From: Flavobacterium psychrophilum
GTDB lineage: Bacteria; Bacteroidota; Bacteroidia; Flavobacteriales; Flavobacteriaceae
Reading direction: 5' to 3'
Assembly: GCA_945878515.1 (NCBI GenBank)
Contig: CAMCTL010000002.1
Span: 1-61,333 of the forward strand
Length of the DNA: 61,333 nt
Below are positions 16,851-24,730 of the stretch, one piece after another; the first letter of the stretch is position 1, and the number at the start of each line of letters is the position of its first letter. The notes under the pieces are model-generated. The model did not search any database. It was not told the origin of the DNA and worked only from the letters and a program-made list of their open reading frames with translations. Position numbers and translations under genes: made by a program.

Positions 16851-16928
16851 TAGCTTCGCAGAAAATCTTAAAGATTTTTATAATCTCTGAGGTTTCTTTC
16901 AAGAAAATCAAAAAGCCAAAAGTGTAGC

Positions 16929-17167
16929 CCGAAAACCGCAGGATTTCGGGCCAGCGGAACAGATTGGCTCCAAAACCGGGAGATATCGGGTCAGCGGAAC
17001 TGATTGGCTTCAAATCCGCGGGATTTTGGGCCAGCGGAACTGATTGGCTTCAAAACCGCGGGATTTCGGGTCAGCGGAACTGATTGGCCCGAAATGCGCT
17101 GCGTTTGGAATGAATTCAATCCGATTGGCTCGAAACGCGCTGCGTTTGGAATGAATTTAATCAGATC
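16929..17167. repeat. GC-rich tandem array of six 40-41-bp units
   Basis: There are four 40-base units at 16929, 16969, 17009 and 17049, each ending GTCAGCGGAACTGATTGGC or a close variant. A 41-base unit at 17089 and a final unit of about 38 bases at 17130 keep the CGAAA start and share CTGCGTTTGGAATGAATT in place of the middle. The array is clearly GC-richer than its surroundings. Units contain local dyads such as CCCGAAA/TTTCGGG and AAATCC/GGATTT. Open frames through the array on both strands are by-products of the repeats. Confidence 0.9.
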
Positions 17168-17201
17168 TATTAGAAAAACACTGTACAATTTGATAATTTA
17201 G

Positions 17202-17282
17202 AAAAAAAAGTAAAAACATTTAATTTTTAAAATACTAAAATTCAGTGTTTTAAAAATTATTTTAATTTTTTTTACTTTTTTT
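17202..17282 (+). promoter_or_regulatory. AT-only imperfect hairpin in the DUF4331 leader region
   Basis: AAAAAAAAGTAAAAA at 17202 is complementary to TTTTTTTTACTTTTTTT near 17266-17282, with ATTTTTAAAA/TTTTAAAAAT pairs inside. It ends 59 bases before the DUF4331 start. It could be leader RNA structure or simply low complexity. Confidence 0.35.
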
Positions 17283-17341
17283 AAATCCAAAAGCAATCCA
17301 TTCTCGTAAATCCATTTAGTTAACAATTAAATTTCAAACAA

Positions 17342-17992
17342 ATGAAAAAAACAAAAATGATTGTAGGTCTGTCGCTGGTAGCGATTTCAGGTCTAGTTAT
17401 TATCGCAGCCGATCACGTAGATGCTCCAGCTGTAACAGGTAATGCTTCGGACATTACAGATGTGTATGCTTTTCAAGGCCAAGACACAAACAACCTGGTA
17501 TTTGTGGTAAACACCCAAGGGTTGCTATCGCCAACTGCAACTGCCGCAGCAACATTCAACGAGAATGTGATGGTAGAAATTAACATTGACAACACAGGCG
17601 ACAATGTGGAAGATTTGGTAATTCAAGCTATTAAAAGAGACAACAAAATGTATTTCTTTGGTCCTGTTGCTCCTGGAACTACTGGTGCAAGTAGCACTGT
17701 AAAAACTACTTCCGCAGCTGGAAGTGTAGAAATTTCGAAGTATGGTGCTACTCCTGTAATTGGCACTGCAAACGGAATGAAATTCTTTGCTGGTCCAAGA
17801 GACGATCCTTTCTTTTTTGATTTAGGACAATTCAAAGCTATTTTGGGTGGTACTGCATCAGCATTCAACAAGCCAGGAACCGACACTTTTGCTGGAACTA
17901 ACGTTTTATCGACAGTGATCGAAGTACCAAAATCATTATTAGGAAATTCGGCTACTATTAATGTATGGGCTGAGACTAAGAAAAAACAATAA
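17342..17992 (+). CDS. DUF4331-family exported protein (N-terminal half type)
   Basis: This is a 216-residue protein with an N-terminal signal peptide (MKKTKMIVGLSLVAISGLVIIAA). It matches DUF4331 through its diagnostic opening ADHVDAPAV, ITDVYAF, the FAGPRDDPFFFDLGQF block near residue 150 and the VIEVPKSLLG block near 195. Full DUF4331 proteins are much longer and continue with an ARPAINTVF block. Here that part is carried by the next gene, a lipoprotein, so the family is split over two adjacent cistrons. The biochemical role is unknown. It heads a cluster with a TPR lipoprotein, a TonB receptor and a glutathione peroxidase. Confidence 0.85.
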   Translation: MKKTKMIVGLSLVAISGLVIIAADHVDAPAVTGNASDITDVYAFQGQDTNNLVFVVNTQGLLSPTATAAATFNENVMVEINIDNTGDNVEDLVIQAIKRDNKMYFFGPVAPGTTGASSTVKTTSAAGSVEISKYGATPVIGTANGMKFFAGPRDDPFFFDLGQFKAILGGTASAFNKPGTDTFAGTNVLSTVIEVPKSLLGNSATINVWAETKKKQ

Positions 17993-18016
17993 TTTAATTT
18001 TAAAAAAAAGTACAAA

Positions 18017-18556
18017 ATGAAAACAAATAAAATTTCAATCATCGCAATGTCATTCTTGTTTGCAGCAACAGTATTAGTAAGCTGCGACGATAAAACCGAT
18101 ACACCCACCGATTTTTCGGGAACTTATGTAATGCAAGACCAAATGGCACGACCAGCAATTAATACCGTATTTATTGCTTCGGGTGCTCCAAAAGATGCTT
18201 TCAACAGCACCGTTCCATCGGCTATGGGTGCGGCTTACAAATCGGTTTTCAAATCGAGACTGACGGCTTTGAATGCGGGATATACAACCAACTTGTTAGG
18301 TTTAGATGCAGATGCTTTTTCAGGTGTTTTAGCAACTGATGTTCTTGGTGTTGCAAAATCAGGACCAACTTCTTTCTATAATGGGACTCAAGTTTTAACA
18401 GGTAGAGCTTTGGCTGATGATGTAATTGATGTAGAATTAATATTAATTTTTGGAGGGCCAACAAATGCGATGAATCCTGGATTAACTTCGGATAATGTAG
18501 GCGCAAATGACAAAGCCTTTACCACTACATTCCCATACTTGGCTTCGGCTTGGTAA
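18017..18556 (+). CDS. DUF4331 C-terminal-half lipoprotein
   Basis: This is a 179-residue lipoprotein: signal MKTNKISIIAMSFLFAATVLVSC with lipidation Cys23. The mature part has QMARPAINTVFIASGAPKDAFN, TTNLLGLDADAFSGVLATDVL and LTGRALADDVIDVELIL, which correspond to the C-terminal half of single-chain DUF4331 proteins. It has its own signal peptide and start 24 bases after the previous gene, so this is a gene split and not a sequencing frameshift. It is followed by a terminator. It probably works with the preceding protein in the envelope; function unknown. Confidence 0.8.
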   Translation: MKTNKISIIAMSFLFAATVLVSCDDKTDTPTDFSGTYVMQDQMARPAINTVFIASGAPKDAFNSTVPSAMGAAYKSVFKSRLTALNAGYTTNLLGLDADAFSGVLATDVLGVAKSGPTSFYNGTQVLTGRALADDVIDVELILIFGGPTNAMNPGLTSDNVGANDKAFTTTFPYLASAW

Positions 18557-18570
18557 GATAAAAATAGAAT

Positions 18571-18602
18571 TCAGGGTGTATCTTTTATACACCCTGATTT
18601 TT
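18571..18602 (+). terminator. Terminator after the DUF4331 pair
   Basis: An 11-bp stem (TCAGGGTGTAT / ATACACCCTGA) with a 5-base loop is followed by T residues. It lies 14 bases after the stop, so the TPR and TonB genes may depend on read-through or have lower expression. Confidence 0.85.
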
Positions 18603-18622
18603 AACCCACAAAAAAACAAACA

Positions 18623-19909
18623 ATGAAAACACTATCAATTGTACTGCTTGCATCATTGATGATGTTGAGTTGCAATCAAAAATCGAATACAGTTACTTCT
18701 CAAAAAGATTACAATCAATATTTAGAAATTACAGACAATAAATCGAAAACATTTATTGAGAGCGAGATTAATTTTTGGCAAAAGAAATTTAATGCCGCTC
18801 CCAATCAAATTAGCTATTTAAGCATTCTGGCTTCTAATTATTCCAAACTTTTTGAAAACACTGGCGACGTAAAATACTTATATAAAGCAGAAGAATTATT
18901 ATTACAATCTAATGAAGCCTACAACTATTCAATGGTGGGAACGATTCGTTCATTGGCACGAAATTATATTTCACAACATCGTTTTGCGGAAGCTTTAGTA
19001 TTGGCAAACAAAGCATTTGCCATTGGCGAAGGAATGAAAGAAACGCAGAAATTGCTTTTTGATGTGAATATGGAATTGGGCAATTATAAGCAAGCTGAAC
19101 AAAACCTTGCTGCCATACACAACCCCACCGATTTTGATTATTTGATTAGAATATCCAAATGGAACGATCATTTGGGCGATATCAATACCGCCATATCAAT
19201 GATGGAAAAAGCCAAAGAGGTGGCCATTGCAAATGAAAATAAATCCTTGAAAATATGGACATTTTCTAACCTTGGCGACTTGTACGGTCACGCCGGAAAC
19301 GTTCAAAAATCGTATGATTATTATTTACAAACTTTAGCTCTAGACCCCAATAATTCCTACTCATTGAAAGGTATAGCTTGGATTGCGTTTTCGCACGAAA
19401 GAAATACCGCAGAAGCCAACCGAATAATAGACGCTATTTCCAAAGTGCACCATACACCCGATTTCTATTTACTAAAAGCAGAAATTGCCGAATATGAAAA
19501 TAATACGGTCGTTAAAAATGAAAATTTGAAAGCCTATTTTCAAATGTTGAAAGCAATAAATTATGGTGCGATGTACAATAAATACAATGCCTTACTCTAT
19601 GCCGATGATAAAAATACAGCTGCTAAAGCATTAGCAATTGCCAATATAGAAATCGCGAATAGACCCACACCAGATTCTTATGATTTGTTGGCCTGGTCGT
19701 ATTACAATCTTGGCGATGCTAAAAAAGCATTGGAAATAGCCGAAAAATATGTGGTTGGAAAATCATTCGAGCCCAAGTTGAATTACCATGTGGCTGCTAT
19801 TTATAAAGCCAATAACAAATTAGATAAAATAGTTCCAATTAAAGCCGAATTGCTAAATAGTATCTATGAACTAGGTCCAAATTTGGAGAAAAAGATAAAT
19901 AATCTGTAA
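18623..19909 (+). CDS. TPR-repeat lipoprotein
   Basis: This is a 428-residue envelope lipoprotein (signal MKTLSIVLLASLMMLSC, lipidation Cys17) made almost entirely of tetratricopeptide-like helix pairs. Examples are RFAEALVLANKAFAIGEG, GDINTAISMMEKAKEVA, GNVQKSYDYYLQTLALDP and GDAKKALEIAEKYV. TPR arrays usually scaffold protein complexes. Its stop overlaps the start of the TonB-dependent receptor (TAATG), so the two are translationally coupled and probably act together at the outer membrane. No enzyme motif is seen. Confidence 0.85.
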   Translation: MKTLSIVLLASLMMLSCNQKSNTVTSQKDYNQYLEITDNKSKTFIESEINFWQKKFNAAPNQISYLSILASNYSKLFENTGDVKYLYKAEELLLQSNEAYNYSMVGTIRSLARNYISQHRFAEALVLANKAFAIGEGMKETQKLLFDVNMELGNYKQAEQNLAAIHNPTDFDYLIRISKWNDHLGDINTAISMMEKAKEVAIANENKSLKIWTFSNLGDLYGHAGNVQKSYDYYLQTLALDPNNSYSLKGIAWIAFSHERNTAEANRIIDAISKVHHTPDFYLLKAEIAEYENNTVVKNENLKAYFQMLKAINYGAMYNKYNALLYADDKNTAAKALAIANIEIANRPTPDSYDLLAWSYYNLGDAKKALEIAEKYVVGKSFEPKLNYHVAAIYKANNKLDKIVPIKAELLNSIYELGPNLEKKINNL

Positions 19910-22122
19910 TGAAGATCGTATTCATGCTTTGTTTTTCATTGACTGTATTTGCGGGATATGGACAAATTCAAAAAGGGATTGTAAAAGATGCTTTTGGCAA
20001 TGGAATTGAAAATGCTTACATCGTCAATAAAAATTCTCAAGGTCACGCGCATTCCAATGAGTTTGGTAATTTTAGTATAGACAAATCAAAACCAGATGAT
20101 GTGATAGAAATTTCGTCATTAGGATACAAAAAAGCGAGTTTCACTTTGAAAAATGAAGTCGGTGTTTTTGTACTAGAAAATGATGTTTACAGTTTAGATC
20201 AAGTGGTGATCCAACCTAAATTGAATGCAATGAATGCCATTTCTAAAATCGATTTACTTACAGCACCCGTAAATTCTTCGCAAGAAATATTGCGAAAAGT
20301 ACCGGGATTATTCATTGGTCAACACGCAGGAGGAGGAAAGGCTGAACAAATTTTTCTTCGCGGTTTTGATATAGATCACGGAACGGATATCGCGATTAGC
20401 GTTGACGGTCTGCCAGTAAATATGGTGTCTCACGCACACGGACAAGGTTATGCGGATTTGCATTTTATAATACCAGAAACTATTGATAAAATTGATTTTG
20501 GCAAAGGAACTTATTATGCCAACAAGGGCGATTTTGCCACAGCCGGCTATGTGGGTTTCCAAACCAAAGAAGCAGTGGACAAAAATAGTATTAGTGTAGA
20601 AATGGGACAATTCAATACATTTAGAACCGTTGGAATTTTTAATTTATTGGAAAACAAAAAGAATCAAAACGCCTATTTTGCAACTGAATATGTATTGACA
20701 GATGGTCCATTTGATTCGTCACAAAATTTTAAAAGAATTAATTTGTTTGGAAAATACACAAGCATTTTGAGTAATAAGAGCAAGTTTTCAGTAATCGGTT
20801 CTCATTTTACTAGCAAATGGGATGCATCAGGACAAATTCCACAACGATTAATTGACAACGGAACCATTTCAAGATTTGGTTCAGTGGATGATACCGAAGG
20901 CGGAAATACGTCAAGAACCAATTTTAATATCGCTTATGCAAAGCCTATTGACGAGAACACTTTTATAAAATCGAATGTTTTTTATTCCAACTATCAGTTT
21001 GAATTGTATTCTAATTTTACTTTTTTCTTAAAAGATCCTATCAACGGCGACCAAATTCGTCAGAAAGAAAACAGAAACATTTATGGGTTGAACTCCGAAA
21101 TGAATAAGAAAGTAATAATCAATGAAACTAACGCCTTATTTCAATTGGGATTTGGCTTTCGAGCCGATGAAACAACCGATACGGAATTGTCTCATACCCT
21201 GAATAGAAGTACAACATTAAACAGATTGAAGTTGGGCGATATCGACCAAACCAACATCTTTTCGTATTTGACTGCAGAATTTGAATTTGGCAAACTGAAA
21301 ATAAATCCAGCCATTCGAATGGATTATTTCAAATTTAATTATCAGGATAAATTGGCAGCCAATTATGATACACAGACAGAGAACAAGGTCAAATTTTCTC
21401 CAAAACTGAATTTTATTTATTCGCAGAACGCTAATTTTCAGTTGTATTTAAAATCAGGATTGGGTTTCCATTCCAATGATACTAGAGTAGTGGTTGCTAA
21501 TACTGGCAAGGAGATTCTTCCTACGGCAATTGGGACAGATTTTGGAATAATTTTCAAACCCTTTCCTCGATTGGTCATCAATGCGGCGGTTTGGAATTTG
21601 CAGTTGCAAGAAGAATTAGTGTACGTTGGCGATGCAGCAACAGTAGAAATATCTGGCAGAACAAAAAGGATGGGAATCGATTTTGGATTACGCTATCAAG
21701 TATCTGATTATCTATTTTTCGACACTGATTTGAATTATACTTATGCCAGAAGTATTGATGCGCCGCAAGGAGAAAATTACATTCCGTTAGCTCCCGATTT
21801 TACAGCAACGGCAGGAATAAACACTGCCAAATACGAAGGGTTTTCAGCAGGATTTCATTATCGCTATTTGAAATCACGTCCAGCAAACGAAGACAATTCT
21901 ATTGTGGCTAAGGGCTATATGGTTTCAGATATTAATTTGAATTATGAATATGGTAATGTCACTTTTGGATTATCGGCTGAAAATATTTTTAATACAAAAT
22001 GGAATGAAACACAATTTGCCACCGAATCACGTTTGCAAAATGAATCTCAAAGCAAAGAAGAAATTCATTTTACGCCTGGAATCCCCTTTCTTTTGAAAGG
22101 AAAAATTAGTTATAGATTTTAA
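19909..22122 (+). CDS. TonB-dependent outer-membrane receptor
   Basis: This is a 737-residue receptor. A signal peptide (MKIVFMLCFSLTVFAGYGQ) precedes a carboxypeptidase-regulatory-like beta domain (about 20-95), a plug domain (about 105-215) and a 22-strand-type barrel ending in the aromatic RF terminus. The plug carries a His/Gly-rich segment (FIGQHAGGGKAEQIFLRGFD, then VSHAHGQGYADLHF), found in a receptor subfamily of unknown ligand. There is no SusD partner, so polysaccharide uptake of the SusCD type is unlikely; a small ligand or metal complex is more plausible. It is coupled to the TPR lipoprotein and ends at a terminator. Confidence 0.92.
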   Translation: MKIVFMLCFSLTVFAGYGQIQKGIVKDAFGNGIENAYIVNKNSQGHAHSNEFGNFSIDKSKPDDVIEISSLGYKKASFTLKNEVGVFVLENDVYSLDQVVIQPKLNAMNAISKIDLLTAPVNSSQEILRKVPGLFIGQHAGGGKAEQIFLRGFDIDHGTDIAISVDGLPVNMVSHAHGQGYADLHFIIPETIDKIDFGKGTYYANKGDFATAGYVGFQTKEAVDKNSISVEMGQFNTFRTVGIFNLLENKKNQNAYFATEYVLTDGPFDSSQNFKRINLFGKYTSILSNKSKFSVIGSHFTSKWDASGQIPQRLIDNGTISRFGSVDDTEGGNTSRTNFNIAYAKPIDENTFIKSNVFYSNYQFELYSNFTFFLKDPINGDQIRQKENRNIYGLNSEMNKKVIINETNALFQLGFGFRADETTDTELSHTLNRSTTLNRLKLGDIDQTNIFSYLTAEFEFGKLKINPAIRMDYFKFNYQDKLAANYDTQTENKVKFSPKLNFIYSQNANFQLYLKSGLGFHSNDTRVVVANTGKEILPTAIGTDFGIIFKPFPRLVINAAVWNLQLQEELVYVGDAATVEISGRTKRMGIDFGLRYQVSDYLFFDTDLNYTYARSIDAPQGENYIPLAPDFTATAGINTAKYEGFSAGFHYRYLKSRPANEDNSIVAKGYMVSDINLNYEYGNVTFGLSAENIFNTKWNETQFATESRLQNESQSKEEIHFTPGIPFLLKGKISYRF

Positions 22123-22189
22123 TTTGTTTTTTTTGTTTGATAGCAGCTATTTTATTGGATAGTTAAAATCTCTGTTATTATGTTTGGAG

Positions 22190-22220
22190 CTCAGTGGTTG
22201 CATAATCACTGAGTTTTTTT
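22190..22220 (+). terminator. Terminator after the TonB receptor gene
   Basis: A 10-bp stem (CTCAGTGGTT / AATCACTGAG, one G-T pair) with a 4-base loop is followed by seven T. Confidence 0.88.
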
Positions 22221-22297
22221 AATATTATAAAAATTTTAGGAATCGTTCTAGTATTTAAAAAATCAATTTAACTATTTTTATAAAAAAAATAAATCCG

Positions 22298-22870
22298 ATG
22301 AAAAAAATCTTAATTATGGTAACTGCAAGCTTCTTTTTTTGGAGTTGCCAAGGTCAGAATAAACAAGCAAAAACCAATACAACTATGCCAAAACAAACGA
22401 TTTATCAGTTTAAAGTCGAAGATTTATCAGGAAAAACATTCGATTTTGCGTCTTTGAAAGGCAAGAAAATAATGATTGTAAACACGGCATCCAAATGTGG
22501 ATTGACGCCACAATACAAAGAATTAGAAGCTTTGTATAAAGAATATTCTTCAAAAGGTTTTGTAATTGTAGGCTTTCCAGCTAATAATTTTGCAGGACAA
22601 GAACCCGGCACAAGCCAAGAAATAGCTACTTTTTGCCAGCAAAATTATGGAGTAACCTTCCCGATGATGGGCAAAGTATCAGTAAAAGGAGCCGATATGT
22701 GTGCTGTTTATCAATTTTTGACTCAAGTCTCTAAAAATGGCGTTGAGGATTCGGAAGTGGGTTGGAATTTTCAAAAATATCTGATTAATGAAAAAGGCGA
22801 ACTCGATAAGGTGATTTCTCCACGTACATCTCCTATGGATGCTGAAATTGTTAATTGGGTTAAAAGTTAG
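22298..22870 (+). CDS. Glutathione peroxidase-family lipoprotein (thiol peroxidase)
   Basis: This is a 190-residue peroxidase with a lipoprotein signal (MKKILIMVTASFFFWSC, Cys17), so it acts in the envelope. The catalytic site uses Cys, not selenocysteine: VNTASKCGLTPQY has Cys67. Other family residues are the Gln in FPANNFAGQEPG and the Trp in VGWNFQKYLI. Bacterial members usually reduce peroxides with thioredoxin. It is a separate transcript after the TonB receptor, flanked by terminators. Its position near the sigma/anti-sigma and DUF4331 genes hints at an envelope oxidative-stress function, which is an inference. Confidence 0.92.
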   Translation: MKKILIMVTASFFFWSCQGQNKQAKTNTTMPKQTIYQFKVEDLSGKTFDFASLKGKKIMIVNTASKCGLTPQYKELEALYKEYSSKGFVIVGFPANNFAGQEPGTSQEIATFCQQNYGVTFPMMGKVSVKGADMCAVYQFLTQVSKNGVEDSEVGWNFQKYLINEKGELDKVISPRTSPMDAEIVNWVKS

Positions 22871-22907
22871 ATTTCAGATTGCAGGTTTCAGAATTGAGAT
22901 TTCAGTT
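22871..22907. repeat. Short TTCAG-type degenerate repeat
   Basis: ATTTCAGATT, GGTTTCAGAATT and GATTTCAGTT follow one another directly behind the peroxidase stop. This is another short-period intergenic repeat. Confidence 0.5.
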
Positions 22908-22932
22908 TAAGAACATTATTTAACTTTTTATT

Positions 22933-22978
22933 AAAAAACGAAAATGTCTTGATTTTTCAGGCCGTTTTCGTTTTTTTT
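22933..22978. terminator. Terminator between the peroxidase and dus genes
   Basis: A 12-bp stem AAAAAACGAAAA / TTTTCGTTTTTT with a 20-base loop and flanking A/T runs lies between convergent genes and can serve both strands. Confidence 0.8.
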
Positions 22979-22979
22979 G

Positions 22980-23007
22980 CTAACTGCTAACTGCTAACTG
23001 CTAACTG
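22980..23007. repeat. Four perfect 7-bp tandem repeats (CTAACTG)
   Basis: CTAACTG is repeated four times without error and is followed by degenerate CTGCC/CTGGC units up to the dus stop codon. Confidence 0.9.
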
Positions 23008-23032
23008 CCGTCTGCCACCTGGCACCTGCTAT

Positions 23033-23983
23033 CTAAATTTTCTCATTCATGAAAATATTCGCCACAGCTGCTTCATAGTTTCGGATGCTCTGCGCTTTTT
23101 TGATTTGTTTCAATACTTTGTGCGGATCCGAAAACGTAACTGAAAAATATTCCCATAAATGATACATCTTTAATAAAATATGGGTTTGTCCCGATAGAGA
23201 TTCACTATAAATCGCATACAAAATGTCGTGAAATTCTCGGAACAATTCCATTTTATTTTTTGGATATTCAAGCGAATTATTTCTTATCATAGTGGGCAAA
23301 AATGGATCTGAGATCAATCCGCGTCCAATCATCCAATGGTCTATTGTTGGAAAACGTTGCTGCATTTCGTGAAATCTTTTCACCGAAGTGATATCGCCGT
23401 TGTAATACAGTTTGTGTTTGGTATTGTCGACACAAAGTTGAAAAGCATCCAAATTGACGCCGCCTTTGTACAATTGTTTGCCAATCCGGGCGTGAATGGC
23501 AATGTTTCTTAGAGGATATTTGTCCAAAATAGGTAAAACATCCAGGATTTCCTCTGCGGTTTCATAACCCAAACGCATTTTCATTGAAACAATAATGTCC
23601 GTTTCCGAATGTGCTCGATTGAGAATGTGATTGATTTGTTCCGTGTTTTTGATCAATCCAGAACCCATTCCAGACTTAGTTACCATTGGATAGGGGCAAC
23701 CCAAATTCCAGTTCAATTCTTTGTAACCCAATTCTCGAACATATTTGGCGACAAATAAAAATTCTTCCGCATCGTTTGTAATCACTTGCGGAATTACTTC
23801 TAAATCCAAATTATTTTCGGGTAATAAATCCCGATGATAGGAAGCTTTGATTTCCAGCTTTCCATTCAAACGGATATAAGGCGAATAGAAAGTGTCAATG
23901 CCTCCAAAAATTTTGTTTTGTGCATTTCGAAAACGAAAATCGGTGAATCCTTGTAATGGTGAGGAAAGAAGGGTGAAGCTCAT
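23033..23983 (-). CDS. tRNA-dihydrouridine synthase
   Basis: This FMN enzyme reduces uridine to dihydrouridine in tRNA. The 316-residue protein shows SSPLQGFTDFRFR at the N-terminus, the catalytic Cys in NWNLGCPYPMV near residue 100, KMRLGYE, IHARIGKQLYKGG (phosphate/FMN site) and MIGRGLISDPFL. Length and motifs fit the Dus family and resemble the DusC branch, but the exact target uridine cannot be told. It is transcribed alone on the - strand. Confidence 0.9.
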   Translation of the reverse strand: MSFTLLSSPLQGFTDFRFRNAQNKIFGGIDTFYSPYIRLNGKLEIKASYHRDLLPENNLDLEVIPQVITNDAEEFLFVAKYVRELGYKELNWNLGCPYPMVTKSGMGSGLIKNTEQINHILNRAHSETDIIVSMKMRLGYETAEEILDVLPILDKYPLRNIAIHARIGKQLYKGGVNLDAFQLCVDNTKHKLYYNGDITSVKRFHEMQQRFPTIDHWMIGRGLISDPFLPTMIRNNSLEYPKNKMELFREFHDILYAIYSESLSGQTHILLKMYHLWEYFSVTFSDPHKVLKQIKKAQSIRNYEAAVANIFMNEKI

Positions 23984-24058
23984 AAATTGTGGTAAAGCGA
24001 CAAAGATAAGGGATTAGCTTGCAAAAATTGGATATTTACTAACTACACCAGGCTAATT

Positions 24059-24088
24059 AATCTGTGAAAATCTGTGGAATCTGTGTCC
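24059..24088. repeat. ATCTGTG-type intergenic repeat
   Basis: Three imperfect units of AATCTGTGGAA lie between the GNAT and dus genes. Similar ATCTGTGG/ATTCGTG text is common between Flavobacterium genes. Confidence 0.5.
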
Positions 24089-24094
24089 TATTTT

Positions 24095-24592
24095 TCATTC
24101 CACAATCAATTGCATAAAAACCGAATGTAGCCAACGGTCAAATTTATAACCCGATTCCTTGATTATTCCCACCGTTTTAAAACCAAATTTCTCGTGAAAC
24201 TCCACGCTACTTTGATTTTCAGAATCGATAACGGCAATCATTGTATGAAGTTTTTGTTTTCGTGCCAATCCAATTAATTCTTGAAGTAACATTTTGCCAA
24301 TGCCTTTGCCGTGAAAACTTTCATTAACATAAACCGAATGTTCTACCGTAAATTTGTATGCTTCTCGAAATCGAAACTCGCTATACATTCCAAAACCCAC
24401 TGGTTGACCATTCAATTCTGCAACAATCACGGGAAAATTTTTATTTAATTTTTCCTCCAAAATATTTTGCTGTTGCTCATAACTTCTAATTTTATAGTCA
24501 TATAAAGCAGTCGAATGTAAAATGTTGTAGTTGATGATGTCCAAAATCGCTTGCGTATCTTTCGTTTTGTATGGCCTAATTTTTATTTCCAT
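24095..24592 (-). CDS. GNAT-family N-acetyltransferase (phosphinothricin acetyltransferase-like)
   Basis: This is a 165-residue acetyl-CoA-dependent transferase. It shows IRPYKTKDTQAILDIINYNI at the N-terminus, the acetyl-CoA pyrophosphate loop ESFHGKGIGKMLLQELI (residues 94-110) and the C-terminal NQSSVEFHEKFGFKTVGIIKESGYKFDRW block typical of the PAT/MddA subgroup, which acetylates amino acids or analogues. The natural substrate is unknown. It is a single gene, divergent from menD. Confidence 0.82.
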   Translation of the reverse strand: MEIKIRPYKTKDTQAILDIINYNILHSTALYDYKIRSYEQQQNILEEKLNKNFPVIVAELNGQPVGFGMYSEFRFREAYKFTVEHSVYVNESFHGKGIGKMLLQELIGLARKQKLHTMIAVIDSENQSSVEFHEKFGFKTVGIIKESGYKFDRWLHSVFMQLIVE

Positions 24593-24636
24593 TGATAAAA
24601 TTATTTCTCTTCAAAAGTATGAAAAACTTGTTCCAA

Positions 24637-24669
24637 TTGAAGTAATTCGATAGGCAAGTTGTAACTTTG
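24637..24669 (+). promoter_or_regulatory. Putative menD promoter
   Basis: TTG at 24637 and TAACTTTG at 24662 (TAnnTTTG) are separated by 22 bases, close to the Bacteroidota -33/-7 arrangement. The -7 box ends 61 bases before the menD start. Confidence 0.55.
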
Positions 24670-24680
24670 CTGAGTCGAGG

Positions 24681-24722
24681 TTTTAAACAACTTTAAACTT
24701 TTAAACCTTAAACCTTTAAACA
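24681..24722 (+). repeat. TTTAAAC-type repeat in the menD leader
   Basis: Five imperfect copies of (C)TTTAAAC fill the leader between the -7 box and the menD start codon, so the repeat is probably part of the mRNA 5' end. Confidence 0.7.
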
Positions 24723-24730
24723 TAACTTTA

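Noticed and set aside
16929..17167. CRISPR array
   Set aside because: Units are contiguous, with no unique spacers, and no cas gene is present.
16991..17201. Two overlapping ORFs (one per strand) of about 65 codons in the 40-bp repeats
   Set aside because: Each frame is open only because the repeat unit lacks stops in that phase; the translations are repeat by-products without a ribosome site or domain.
17342..18556. One DUF4331 gene broken by a frameshift
   Set aside because: The second ORF has its own start codon, lipoprotein signal peptide and lipidation cysteine, and a normal intergenic gap, so it is a genuine separate gene.
20308..20610. 100-codon ORF on the - strand inside the TonB receptor
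   Set aside because: It is a shadow of a well-supported receptor gene with no homology features of its own.
24681..24722. Riboswitch or T-box in the menD leader
   Set aside because: Only a short degenerate repeat is seen; no conserved riboswitch core or terminator hairpin is present.
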